From Rossellomorea pakistanensis (GTDB taxonomy: Bacteria; Bacillota; Bacilli; Bacillales; Bacillaceae_B), in assembly GCF_016908495.1 (NCBI RefSeq), contig NZ_JAFBDZ010000003.1, forward strand, positions 710,123-774,122: a stretch of DNA of 64,000 nt, written 5' to 3'. The notes under the pieces were generated by a model, which did no database searches, was not told the DNA's origin, and saw nothing but the letters and a program-made list of their open reading frames with translations. Each line of letters begins with the position of its first letter. Position 1 is the stretch's first letter. The translations under genes and the position numbers were made by a program. Shown piece by piece: positions 54,837 to 62,846 of the stretch.

Positions 54837-57017
54837 TTGAATAAAAAGAAGAAAAAGAAAAAAACCCATGTCCCATTTAGGATGAATCTACTGTTTTTTG
54901 CTGTTTTTATTTTATTCTCACTTTTAGTCATTCGCCTTGGCGTTGTACAAATCGTTAAAGGAAGTGAATACAAAAAAGAGGTAGAGCGTACAGAAGATAT
55001 CATGGTACGTAACGGCACACCCCGTGGTAAAATTTATGATCGTTACGGGAATGTAATGGTCGATAATGTCCCATTAAACGCCATTACCTATACGAGAGCA
55101 CAATCTACTCAACCAGATGAAATGTTAGATGTAGCTGAAAAGCTTGCTCCCCTTATTAAAATGGACACCGAAAAAATTACTACACGTGACCGTAAAGATT
55201 TTTGGCTGCTAACACATTCTGAAAAAGCAAAGAAACTAGTAACAAAAGAAGAGCTTCAAAAACTGGAAGCAAACGAAGAGCTTACAAAAGATGATGTTAA
55301 TAAAGAAGTATACCAGAGACAGCTCGAAAGAATTACTGAAAAGGATATCAAATCATTTGACAATAACGAACTGGAAGTCCTTGCTATATTCCGTGAATTT
55401 AACACGGGCTATGCGTTAACTCCACAAATTATTAAGAACAAAGGGGTAACCCCTGAGGAAATGGCTCGTGTAAGTGAACATTTGGATCAACTTCCAGGCG
55501 TAAACGTCACAACGGATTGGGAACGAACGTATGTGTATGATGATACATTAAGAACGATCCTTGGGAATGTTTCTTCCTCTAGAGAAGGACTTCCAAGCGA
55601 GTTAGTCAATTATTATACTGCACAAGGATATTCCCTTAACGATCGTGTTGGAACAAGTTATGTTGAAGCTCAATATGAAGATGTTCTGCAAGGACAAAAG
55701 GAAAAAATCAAGAACATTACTAAAGATGGAAGTGTATTAGATACTCAATTAATTAGTGAAGGCTATCGAGGCAAGGATGTTGTCCTGACCATTGATATGC
55801 GTTTACAGAAAGAAATTGAAAAGATTGTGGAAGAAGAACTATACGGACAAATCCAGAAAGGCTGGCAATCTCCTTACTTAGATCGCGCATTTGTCGTCAT
55901 GATGGACCCTCATACCGGGGAGCTTCTGGCGATGGTTGGGAAGAAATATGGGAAAAACTCTGAGACTGGTAAGTATGAAATGCAGGATTATGCTCTAGGT
56001 ACTTTTACTTCTTCTTATGAAGCAGGGTCAGCTGTGAAGGGTGCAACGGTGTTGACTGGGTATATGACAGGGAATCTGTATCCAGGGGAAACATTAGTTG
56101 ACGAACCGATTTTAATTCAAGGATCAAAACCTAAAACTTCTTGGTTTAACAAATCTGGAAGAAAATTAATGTCTGATTTATTTGCTTTGGAAAAGTCATC
56201 AAACTCTTATATGTGGAAGATAGCTTTCCGTATCGGAGGAGATACCTATATTCCGAACGCACCTGTAGATTTTAATTCAAACTCATTTAAAATTGTAAGA
56301 AATCACTTTAGCCAATTTGGATTAGGAATACCAACTGGAATTGACCTTCCAGGCGAAATGTCAGGATATCAAGGTTCATCGAGAAAACCAGGATTTTTAT
56401 TAGACTTAGTGATTGGTCAGTATGATACCTATACTCCAATGCAACTTGTTCAATACGCATCTACAATTGCAAATGGTGGTAGTCGAGTTGAACCACATAT
56501 TATGAAACAAGTCAGAGAACCAGATAATGATAAAGGTAGCCTAGGACCGATCATTTATGAAAATGAACCGAAAGTATTAAACAGAATTAATGCGACACCA
56601 GATGAAATTAATCAAGTTCAACGTGGATTTTATCGTGTTGCACATGGAAGTGATGGAACGGCGAATAACTTTGCGAATGCACCTTATGATGCAGCAGCAA
56701 AGTCTGGTACAGCTGAGGCATTTTATAAAGGACCAAATATGGAAAAGGCAGTAGAAACCTATAACACCACACTAATCGGCTATGCTCCATATGATTCACC
56801 TGAAATTGCTTTTTCCGTATTTGTCCCATGGTCGCATCAAGACAAAGATCCATATGTAAACAAAGTAATAGCTAAAAGAGTTATGGACAAATACTTCGAA
56901 CTCAAGAAGCAATCTGAAAAAGAAGGACTTTTTGATGCAGCAGTTGAAAGCGAAGTTCGAAACGCAGATGAAGCAGAAGAGCTCCAAGAACAAGAAAGAC
57001 AAGAAAACATCGAATAA
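54837..57017 (+). CDS. class B penicillin-binding protein (PbpA/PbpH type)
   Basis: A 726-aa transpeptidase for lateral-wall peptidoglycan. A short basic cytoplasmic start (KKKKKK) and one membrane helix (residues ~16-40) lead to the dimerisation domain with RNGTPRGKIYDRYGNVMVDN. The transpeptidase domain carries SAVK with Ser398, SSN (~453) and KSGTAEAF (~622). Length and order match B. subtilis PBP2a (PbpA) and PbpH, the redundant rod-shape PBPs. The acidic C-terminal tail is extended. The start is TTG 54837, with AAAGGA upstream. Confidence 0.92.
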   Translation: MNKKKKKKKTHVPFRMNLLFFAVFILFSLLVIRLGVVQIVKGSEYKKEVERTEDIMVRNGTPRGKIYDRYGNVMVDNVPLNAITYTRAQSTQPDEMLDVAEKLAPLIKMDTEKITTRDRKDFWLLTHSEKAKKLVTKEELQKLEANEELTKDDVNKEVYQRQLERITEKDIKSFDNNELEVLAIFREFNTGYALTPQIIKNKGVTPEEMARVSEHLDQLPGVNVTTDWERTYVYDDTLRTILGNVSSSREGLPSELVNYYTAQGYSLNDRVGTSYVEAQYEDVLQGQKEKIKNITKDGSVLDTQLISEGYRGKDVVLTIDMRLQKEIEKIVEEELYGQIQKGWQSPYLDRAFVVMMDPHTGELLAMVGKKYGKNSETGKYEMQDYALGTFTSSYEAGSAVKGATVLTGYMTGNLYPGETLVDEPILIQGSKPKTSWFNKSGRKLMSDLFALEKSSNSYMWKIAFRIGGDTYIPNAPVDFNSNSFKIVRNHFSQFGLGIPTGIDLPGEMSGYQGSSRKPGFLLDLVIGQYDTYTPMQLVQYASTIANGGSRVEPHIMKQVREPDNDKGSLGPIIYENEPKVLNRINATPDEINQVQRGFYRVAHGSDGTANNFANAPYDAAAKSGTAEAFYKGPNMEKAVETYNTTLIGYAPYDSPEIAFSVFVPWSHQDKDPYVNKVIAKRVMDKYFELKKQSEKEGLFDAAVESEVRNADEAEELQEQERQENIE

Positions 57018-57019
57018 CA

Positions 57020-57050
57020 AAGAAGCCGCTCAAAAAAGAGCGGCTTTCTT
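57020..57050 (+). terminator. terminator of the PBP gene
   Basis: AAGAAGCCGCTC pairs with GAGCGGCTTTCTT, with an A-rich loop. Confidence 0.82.
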
Positions 57051-57068
57051 AAACAATTGAATAAAGAA

Positions 57069-57109
57069 AATTCGGGTGGTGCCAGGCACGACCCGAAATA
57101 TGTCGAATC
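57069..57109. repeat. GTGCCAGGCAC palindrome, copy 2
   Basis: ATTCGGGTGGTGCC-A-GGCACGACCCGAAAT with one mismatch in the stem, then TGTCGAAT. Confidence 0.8.
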
Positions 57110-57212
57110 TGATTTCCAGTTGAATAGGGTTAAAATCTGTCCGAGGAAAGCAAGGAATGACAGGTGATGTGTTGGTTATAGCATTAAGATTGAATCAGAG
57201 AGGATGGATGGA

Positions 57213-58073
57213 ATGGAGGCTTTTCAACGGTTTAACGAGAGCATCACGTATATTGAGGATCACCTAGAGCTTGAAATCGATATTGATGAGGTGGCTCGGG
57301 TAGCTTGTGTTTCAAAGTTCCATTATCAACGAATGTTCAATATGTTAACTGGTTTTACTACTGGTGAGTATATACGAAATCGCCGTTTAACTCTTGCTGC
57401 CCAAGAACTTGCAGGGTCCCAAGTCAAAGTCATTGATGTGGCTTTGAAATACGGATATGAAACACCTGAATCTTTTTCGAAAGCGTTTCGAAGAGCACAT
57501 GGAGTCAGTCCATCTCAGGTTAAGGGCCAAGGGATACAATTGAAAGCTTTCCCACGTTTATCCTTTCAAATTCAATTAAAAGGAGAAAAGGAAATGAACT
57601 ACAAAATTGAAGACAGACCTAGTTTTAAAGTAATTGGTAATGGGATTCGTACGAGCATGGCTAATGGAGAAAACAATAAAAATATTTCTAATTTTTGGGT
57701 TGAATCTCATCAGAATGGTTCAGTGAAAGAATTAGAGCGTCATATGGGTGATTTAGGAGTGCTTGGAGTATGTATGGACTTTGACCATGACGCAGAGGAG
57801 ATTACTTACCTTATCGCCGTTGAAAAAGGGAACAGAGAAGCTGATAAGAAGTATATCGAAAAGGAGATTCCTGCAGCCACATGGGCAATATTTGAGTCTG
57901 TTGGAGCAATGCCTGACGCGATTCAAAATGTCTGGGAACGGATCTATTCTGAATGGTTTCCATCCACAGGGTACGAGCAAGCAGATGGTCCACAACTAGA
58001 AGTCTACCCTGCAGAGGATGCCTATGCTGATGACTACCGATGCGAAGTATGGATTCCAATCAAAAAGAAATAA
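57213..58073 (+). CDS. AraC-family regulator with GyrI-like effector domain
   Basis: A 286-aa regulator. Two AraC helix-turn-helix motifs lie in residues ~5-105 (DIDEVARVACVSKFHYQRMF and VIDVALKYGYETPESFSKAF). A GyrI-like/BmrR-type effector-binding domain (~125-285) contains YKIEDRPSFKVIGNG and ends YRCEVWIPIKK. Such proteins respond to hydrophobic or cationic compounds. The target is unknown. I chose ATG 57213, nine bases after AGAGAGG. An ATG nine bases earlier touches the site. Confidence 0.88.
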   Translation: MEAFQRFNESITYIEDHLELEIDIDEVARVACVSKFHYQRMFNMLTGFTTGEYIRNRRLTLAAQELAGSQVKVIDVALKYGYETPESFSKAFRRAHGVSPSQVKGQGIQLKAFPRLSFQIQLKGEKEMNYKIEDRPSFKVIGNGIRTSMANGENNKNISNFWVESHQNGSVKELERHMGDLGVLGVCMDFDHDAEEITYLIAVEKGNREADKKYIEKEIPAATWAIFESVGAMPDAIQNVWERIYSEWFPSTGYEQADGPQLEVYPAEDAYADDYRCEVWIPIKKK

Positions 58074-58091
58074 TATTAGTGCCATACTGAA

Positions 58092-58132
58092 TTAGAAGAA
58101 GCCTGCGGAATAAATCCGCAGGCTTCTTCTAA
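58092..58132. terminator. 18-bp perfect hairpin after the AraC gene
   Basis: TTAGAAGAAGCCTGCGGA is the exact complement of the right arm 58115-58132, with a five-base loop. The downstream run is weak (AATTAG), but the arms themselves end in T-rich sequence. Confidence 0.75.
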
Positions 58133-58179
58133 TTAGTAGGAAATCGATCAATAAGATAGAATAGTATTAAATAAAGATT

Positions 58180-58219
58180 TTTCGACGCGTGCCAGGCACG
58201 ACCCGGAATTTGTCGAAAG
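58180..58219. repeat. GTGCCAGGCAC palindrome, copy 3
   Basis: TTTCGAC(G)CGTGCC-A-GGCACG and, outside, AATTTGTCGAAA: the outer TTTCGAC/GTCGAAA arms also pair. Confidence 0.8.
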
Positions 58220-58231
58220 GGAGGGGTCTTT

Positions 58232-58558
58232 ATGATTGTTCATGGTGTAGTGGTGAAAGGGGTCGAGGTGGATTCGCAGACCCGCTGCAAACATTATCAT
58301 ACGGAGAGGGATATTATTGCAATTAAGTTTAAATGCTGCGATACCTATTATCCGTGTCATTTATGTCACGAAGAATGTGCAGACCACAAGGCATTGACCT
58401 GGCCAAAGGAAGAGTGGAATGAGAAGGCGATCCTGTGTGGAAACTGTGGTGAGGAATTAACAATTAACGAATATATGAATTCTAAATCCACCTGTCCAAA
58501 CTGTTCTGCATCTTTCAATCCAGGTTGCCAGCTGCATTATCATTTGTATTTTGATTAA
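58232..58558 (+). CDS. CHY zinc-finger protein
   Basis: A 108-aa zinc-binding protein. The CHY signature is CKHYHTERDIIAIKFKCCD, followed by CHLCHEECADH and then CGNCGEEL and CPNCSASFNPGC. In all about 14 Cys/His residues could bind three zinc ions. In B. subtilis and other bacteria these proteins are not assigned. Relatives in eukaryotes are ubiquitin ligase parts. The start is ATG 58232, with GGGAGGGG before it. A palindrome copy lies just upstream. Confidence 0.88.
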   Translation: MIVHGVVVKGVEVDSQTRCKHYHTERDIIAIKFKCCDTYYPCHLCHEECADHKALTWPKEEWNEKAILCGNCGEELTINEYMNSKSTCPNCSASFNPGCQLHYHLYFD

Positions 58559-58596
58559 AATTAGGGTAAAAGGGAGACTTATTTCTAGTAAATGAA

Positions 58597-58628
58597 TCAA
58601 AAAAAGCAGCCATCATCGGCTGCTTTTC
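58597..58628. terminator. bidirectional terminator between CHY and SurA-N genes
   Basis: AAAAGCAGCC pairs with GGCTGCTTTT, with A-run upstream and T-run downstream. Confidence 0.85.
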
Positions 58629-58630
58629 CA

Positions 58631-59407
58631 TTAAATTAACACTTCAACTTTTGCATCTTTTTTCAGCTTCTCAACATGTTGAACAATTTTTTCTTGTTTT
58701 TTCTGGTTTTCTAGTTGCCCTTTAATTGTTTCTTTAACTTCTTCATACTTAGGTGCTTCTTGACCTGCAGCTTTAGCTTGTTCGGCCATTTGGTCATATT
58801 GCTTTTTCATTTCATCTTCTTTTACTTCTCCTGCTGAAATTTCTTTATCCATATACTTTGTATACTGAATATTTTCAGCAATTTGAACTTTTAATTGGTC
58901 TTCGGTCATATTATTTTCTTTTAGCACTTTTTCAAATTGGCCTTTTTCTTTATATTGCTCTTTCAATTTTTCAAGTTCTTTGTTTACTTCATCAGCAGAG
59001 GCAGTGTAACCTTTCTTCTCAGCATCTTGGAGAAGTAATGTTTGACCAACGAGACTTTCAATTACTTGATCTTTTACTTGTTTTGAAATTTCTTTGGACG
59101 TTGGGTCTTGTCCCATTTGAGCATATTGCATTTGCAATTGATTAAGAAGAACATTGTAGTCACTACCTAGTAGCTCTTCATCATTAACGACGGCGACTTT
59201 TTTATCTTCTTTTAGTTTTTGCTTATCCATTTTCTTTTGCATTTCTTCCATTTGTTTCTTTGCGTCTTCTTCATTTTTAGCGGTTTCTTCTTGTTTGTTT
59301 TCTTTATTTGTGTCGTCTTTTTTTGCTTCCTCATTTCCTCCGCAGGCAGCTAACACTACAATCACTAAACCTGTTAGAAGGGTTACCAGCATTTTTTTCA
59401 TTTTCAT
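58631..59407 (-). CDS. SurA N-terminal-domain lipoprotein (chaperone-like)
   Basis: A 258-aa secreted lipoprotein. The signal peptide ends in lipobox VLAAC. A charged linker (residues ~25-65) leads to a SurA_N-type helical domain (VNDEELLGSDYNVLLNQL, ~73-90, to VGQTLLLQDAEKKGYTASADE). The tail is a long helical stretch (~165-255). The parvulin prolyl isomerase domain found in PrsA and SurA is missing. It would act as a folding helper outside the membrane. AAGGAG lies before ATG 59407. Confidence 0.85.
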   Translation of the reverse strand: MKMKKMLVTLLTGLVIVVLAACGGNEEAKKDDTNKENKQEETAKNEEDAKKQMEEMQKKMDKQKLKEDKKVAVVNDEELLGSDYNVLLNQLQMQYAQMGQDPTSKEISKQVKDQVIESLVGQTLLLQDAEKKGYTASADEVNKELEKLKEQYKEKGQFEKVLKENNMTEDQLKVQIAENIQYTKYMDKEISAGEVKEDEMKKQYDQMAEQAKAAGQEAPKYEEVKETIKGQLENQKKQEKIVQHVEKLKKDAKVEVLI

Positions 59408-59510
59408 TAGAAATGAACTCCTTTCTATAACCTCTTAAATTTTTTGAGAAAGGTTATTGAAAAATCACTTAATGCGGATTGTACATCATAATCACAAAAA
59501 AAGAAAGTGA

Positions 59511-59553
59511 TTCGACAAAACTCGGGCCGTGCCTGGCACGACCCGGTTTTTCT
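59511..59553. repeat. GTGCCTGGCAC palindrome, copy 4
   Basis: CTCGGGCCGTGCC-T-GGCACGACCCGG with one mismatch, preceded by TTCGACAAAA and followed by TTTTT. This last copy could terminate transcription on the plus strand. Confidence 0.8.
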
Positions 59554-59836
59554 TGGGGAGGGACCTTTGGCTTGTTTGAGATAGGGAGAGAGCGGTTTGG
59601 AGCTATTTTTTTTGTGGGAATGATCTGTTTTTGTACTTTTTGTGACAATTCCTTTCATCTATTTTGGGATTTCATTCCTATATGATATAGTAATTTGGTC
59701 CAAACGGAGGAATTATCGGAAAATACACTTAATTTGACTTAGGTCCTCCCTGGTAAAATATTTTCCAATGAAGATTCTCTTAAATATTGTTAAATTAAAA
59801 TAAACAAAAGATTACAAACATAAAATAGGGTAAGAA
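59554..59836. other. intergenic region, no gene seen
   Basis: T-rich on the plus strand. It must hold the promoter of the VanZ gene. Short open frames here lack ribosome sites. Confidence 0.55.
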
Positions 59837-60424
59837 ATGAAGGAGAAAGTAGGCTTAGGTATGATAGAGCTTTGGAGACAATTTAGTTGGGTGATCCCAA
59901 TCATGGCATTAGCTACGGCTGCACTTATAGTTGTCGTTTATATATGGAATCAGAAAAAGGGTGTCGTACGTTGGATTGACCTCATTCCACCATTGTTCAC
60001 TATCATTTCCCTGGGAGGGATTTTTCTCATTACGCTTTCACCGCTTGTTCCAGGTGTTGCCCTCCAGGGTGAGACAAATTTCCAACCCTTTGAAAACCTT
60101 AAACTGAATCTCGTCTACCGAAACCACCTTGATGTGCCGATCCGAAATCTATCAGCAAATATTGCTCTTTTCATTCCGTTTGCGTTCTTCTATGCTTGGT
60201 GGATACGAAGAGGGAAATGGATTATCATCAGAACAACTTTAATAGGGTCTTTTCTATCAATTGTTATTGAATTTGCTCAATATCAGTTCCCACTGGGACG
60301 CTCCACGGATATAGATGATTGGATGATGAACACATTGGGAACCATCGTTGGAGCGATTCTTTTAGTGATCATTCTGAAGCTGTATCGTAAAGGGATTATT
60401 TATAATAATAGTAAGAGCGCTTGA
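59837..60424 (+). CDS. VanZ-family membrane protein
   Basis: A 195-aa membrane protein with five helices. The VanZ-like motif is LSANIALFIPFAFFYAW followed by IVIEFAQYQFPLGRSTDIDD (residues ~140-159), with conserved acidic and Arg residues. The family includes VanZ of the teicoplanin-resistance cluster, but most members are of unknown function. The start could be ATG 59837 or ATG 59861. An AAGGAG lies just after the first ATG. A terminator overlaps its stop. Confidence 0.85.
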   Translation: MKEKVGLGMIELWRQFSWVIPIMALATAALIVVVYIWNQKKGVVRWIDLIPPLFTIISLGGIFLITLSPLVPGVALQGETNFQPFENLKLNLVYRNHLDVPIRNLSANIALFIPFAFFYAWWIRRGKWIIIRTTLIGSFLSIVIEFAQYQFPLGRSTDIDDWMMNTLGTIVGAILLVIILKLYRKGIIYNNSKSA

Positions 60425-60450
60425 TTTGAAATTTCAAGCGCTCTTTTTTA
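60413..60450 (+). terminator. terminator of the VanZ gene
   Basis: AAGAGCGCTTGA pairs with TTCAAGCGCTCTT, followed by T. Confidence 0.9.
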
Positions 60451-60582
60451 TGAAGATTATGCCATCTTATCAATACCAATGTTTACGATAACAGTCTATT
60501 TTTAGAAGAAACAATACGATTACCGTCTATTATATGGGGTACTGAGAAAATAGGACGAATTAGATTTCAGGGGGAGGAGAAA

Positions 60583-62184
60583 ATGAAAATCATCGATAAT
60601 GTTTACTTATTTAGACCAGATAAAGTAGAAAATATGAAGGATATCTATCATCTTGTGATAGATAATGGGATCATTCAGGGCATCCATAAAGGATGTTCAC
60701 ATAAATCAGGTGATGAGGTTATTGATGGTCAACAAAGGACATTGATGCCTTCTTTTACAGATTCACATATCCATCTGCTCCGATATGGTTTGATGAAAAA
60801 GGAATTAGACCTTAGGAAGGTCACAACTTGGGATGAGGTAAAAATGATTGTACATGATGAGTATTTGGAGAAAGAAATGGAAGAGCATGAATGGGTTGTA
60901 GGCAGGGGGATAATTGACAGTCAGCTTAAAGATATCGATCATTTATTAACCGCAAAAGATTTAAAAGAATTAAAACTAGATAAACCTATGTTCTTCCTTC
61001 ATGACGATGGACATGAGTGTATAGTAAATGATGTGGCTTTAAGAATAATCAAAAAAGATAAAGACATTGCAAAATATCATGATCGTTTTATTGAAAAAGA
61101 TGAGATGGGTAATTGGACTGGACGATTTAAAGACACTGCTGTCCATTTTATAAAATTTCATTTCCGTGAAAAGTCTGAAGAAGAAATCTATCAAGCTGTC
61201 CTAGCAGGATTGCCGCATTTATTAGAATACGGAATAACTTCAGTTCATACCGATGACCTAAATTATGCAGGTTCCTATGATAAAGTTTGGAAAACCTACA
61301 CAGATCTTGAAAAGCAAGGGAAGCTGCCTATCCGTGTTTATTTACATCATTATATTTATCATCTTGAGGACTTGGAAAATTTTCTGGAAAACGATCCTAA
61401 ACGGACAGGGGATGGAACAGAAAAAGTTCGGGTCGGTGCCATTAAAATTTTCTTGGACGGTACACAAAGGCTGCATACGGCTGCAATGAGAAAACCGTAT
61501 CAAGACAAGCCTGAAACAAATGGAGAATTGATTTATACACAGCATCAATTAAATGAAATCGTACAATTGGCAGATGATCAAAACATGCAGGTAACCATGC
61601 ATGCTATTGGGGATCGTACTATTGAGCAAGCGATTACTGCACTTGAAAAGGTTGGTACAGCTAAAATGAGACACCGTATCATTCACGCTCAAGTTCTCGG
61701 GCATGATTTGTTAGAGCGGTTAGCAAAGCTTAAACCTTATATAGAAATCCAACCAAGCTTTATCATGGAGGAACATGACCGAACGGCAAATTGGGTGGGA
61801 AATGATTTAGAGAAATATTGTAATGCGTGGAATTCAGTTGATCATTTGGGTATCCCATATACAAGTAGCTCTGATAGTCCAATCGGATATTTATCCCCAA
61901 TGTTAGGAATTCATGCAGCCGTTAACCGTACGGATCTTTTGGGACAGCCAGAAGGTGGGTGGATTCCCGATGAGAAACTTACCGTACGACAAATCGCTTC
62001 TGCCTACACAGAGACTCCGGCATACTTAGAATTTCAAGAAAACTTTCGTGGCAAAATTGAAATAGGATATGCAGCAGATTTTATTCTTTTATCTGAAAAT
62101 CCCATTGAAGTAGGTAGCCAGGATATTAAACATATAGAAGTGATGGAGTCATGGGTAGGTGGTGAACGGGTTTATAAAAAATAA
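60583..62184 (+). CDS. amidohydrolase, YtcJ-like
   Basis: A 533-aa metal-dependent hydrolase of the amidohydrolase_3 family. The first metal site is DSHIHLLRYG (residues ~59-68), the later His is in VTMHAIGDRTIEQAI, and the Asp site is in TSSSDSPIGYLSPM. A C-terminal beta-barrel end follows (GKIEIGYAADFILLSENP). It breaks an amide or ester bond of an unknown substrate. Relatives include N-substituted formamide deformylase. The start is ATG 60583, with GGGGGAGGAG before it. Confidence 0.87.
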   Translation: MKIIDNVYLFRPDKVENMKDIYHLVIDNGIIQGIHKGCSHKSGDEVIDGQQRTLMPSFTDSHIHLLRYGLMKKELDLRKVTTWDEVKMIVHDEYLEKEMEEHEWVVGRGIIDSQLKDIDHLLTAKDLKELKLDKPMFFLHDDGHECIVNDVALRIIKKDKDIAKYHDRFIEKDEMGNWTGRFKDTAVHFIKFHFREKSEEEIYQAVLAGLPHLLEYGITSVHTDDLNYAGSYDKVWKTYTDLEKQGKLPIRVYLHHYIYHLEDLENFLENDPKRTGDGTEKVRVGAIKIFLDGTQRLHTAAMRKPYQDKPETNGELIYTQHQLNEIVQLADDQNMQVTMHAIGDRTIEQAITALEKVGTAKMRHRIIHAQVLGHDLLERLAKLKPYIEIQPSFIMEEHDRTANWVGNDLEKYCNAWNSVDHLGIPYTSSSDSPIGYLSPMLGIHAAVNRTDLLGQPEGGWIPDEKLTVRQIASAYTETPAYLEFQENFRGKIEIGYAADFILLSENPIEVGSQDIKHIEVMESWVGGERVYKK

Positions 62185-62214
62185 GATTTTAAATTAACAT
62201 ACACCACATTTTTT

Positions 62215-62265
62215 AAATCGCAACCTATGATTCAGCAAAGCTGGTCATTGATTGCGATTCTTTTT
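62215..62265. terminator. terminator between amidohydrolase and the 119-aa gene
   Basis: AAATCGCAA (62215-62223) pairs with TTGCGATT (62252-62259), with inner ATGA/TCAT and GC/GC pairs, followed by five T. It lies between convergent genes. Confidence 0.75.
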
Positions 62266-62271
62266 AAGAAA

Positions 62272-62631
62272 CTAATGCAGCTTTTGCGGAAACTTTAAAG
62301 GGGTGTCGATTGTCTGTTGATCGTGATATCCTCGATAGGACACGACCTTGTGATCATCCGTATAAACATCAAGTTCCAATATATGTTGTCCTTTTGTCTC
62401 TAAGTAATAATGAATATGATCAGATTCTAAATGGTAATGAGAAAATGTGAGTCCTAGTAATTCTTTATTGTTCTTTTCTGTATTTGGATGAGTTTTGATA
62501 AAGGTAGCTAGTTGATTCACAGTAGCTGAAGGAGTTCCAGTAATAGCAAAGAGTTTTTCTCTTACATAAGTATTGGCTTGATAATAGGCTGATTTAGCCG
62601 TTTCTACAAAATTATTCAAATAACCGTCCAT
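62272..62631 (-). CDS. conserved-looking small protein, 119 aa, unknown
   Basis: A soluble 119-aa protein. The N-terminal half is helical (YLNNFVETAKSAYYQANTYV). The C-terminal half is beta-rich with many His (FSHYHLESDHIHYYLETKG). GGAGGTATAATT precedes ATG 62631, a clear ribosome site. No family is recognised. The His-rich hydrophobic strand is the most notable feature. Confidence 0.7.
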   Translation of the reverse strand: MDGYLNNFVETAKSAYYQANTYVREKLFAITGTPSATVNQLATFIKTHPNTEKNNKELLGLTFSHYHLESDHIHYYLETKGQHILELDVYTDDHKVVSYRGYHDQQTIDTPLKFPQKLH

Positions 62632-62750
62632 AATTATACCTCCATTAATAGTGTTATTTTATTGTTTGTTTTTTTCTAAAAAACATTCAAAGGAGGTATA
62701 TCGATTACTGTTCAAGAATTCCAGAAAAACTCAATCCAACATAAAATACC

Positions 62751-62797
62751 GAGATGTCTAAAAACCATGATTACCGTGGTTTTTAGACATCTCAATT
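62751..62797. terminator. 17-bp perfect hairpin
   Basis: GAGATGTCTAAAAACCA (62751-62767) is the exact complement of the right arm 62777-62793, with a nine-base loop, then AATTTATTT. It lies at the edge of the tandem array. Confidence 0.8.
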
Positions 62798-62846
62798 TAT
62801 TTAACAATTATGAATGATCTTTTTCTATGTACGATTTTATAGATCA

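Noticed and set aside
59425..59685. Open frames on both strands around the palindrome at 59.5 kb
   Set aside because: Both read through the palindrome repeat and show no ribosome site or domain.
62704..62817. 37-residue frame from ATT after AAAGGAGGTAT
   Set aside because: The ribosome-like site is good, but an ATT start is very rare and the frame reads through a perfect 17-bp hairpin. Chance is more likely.
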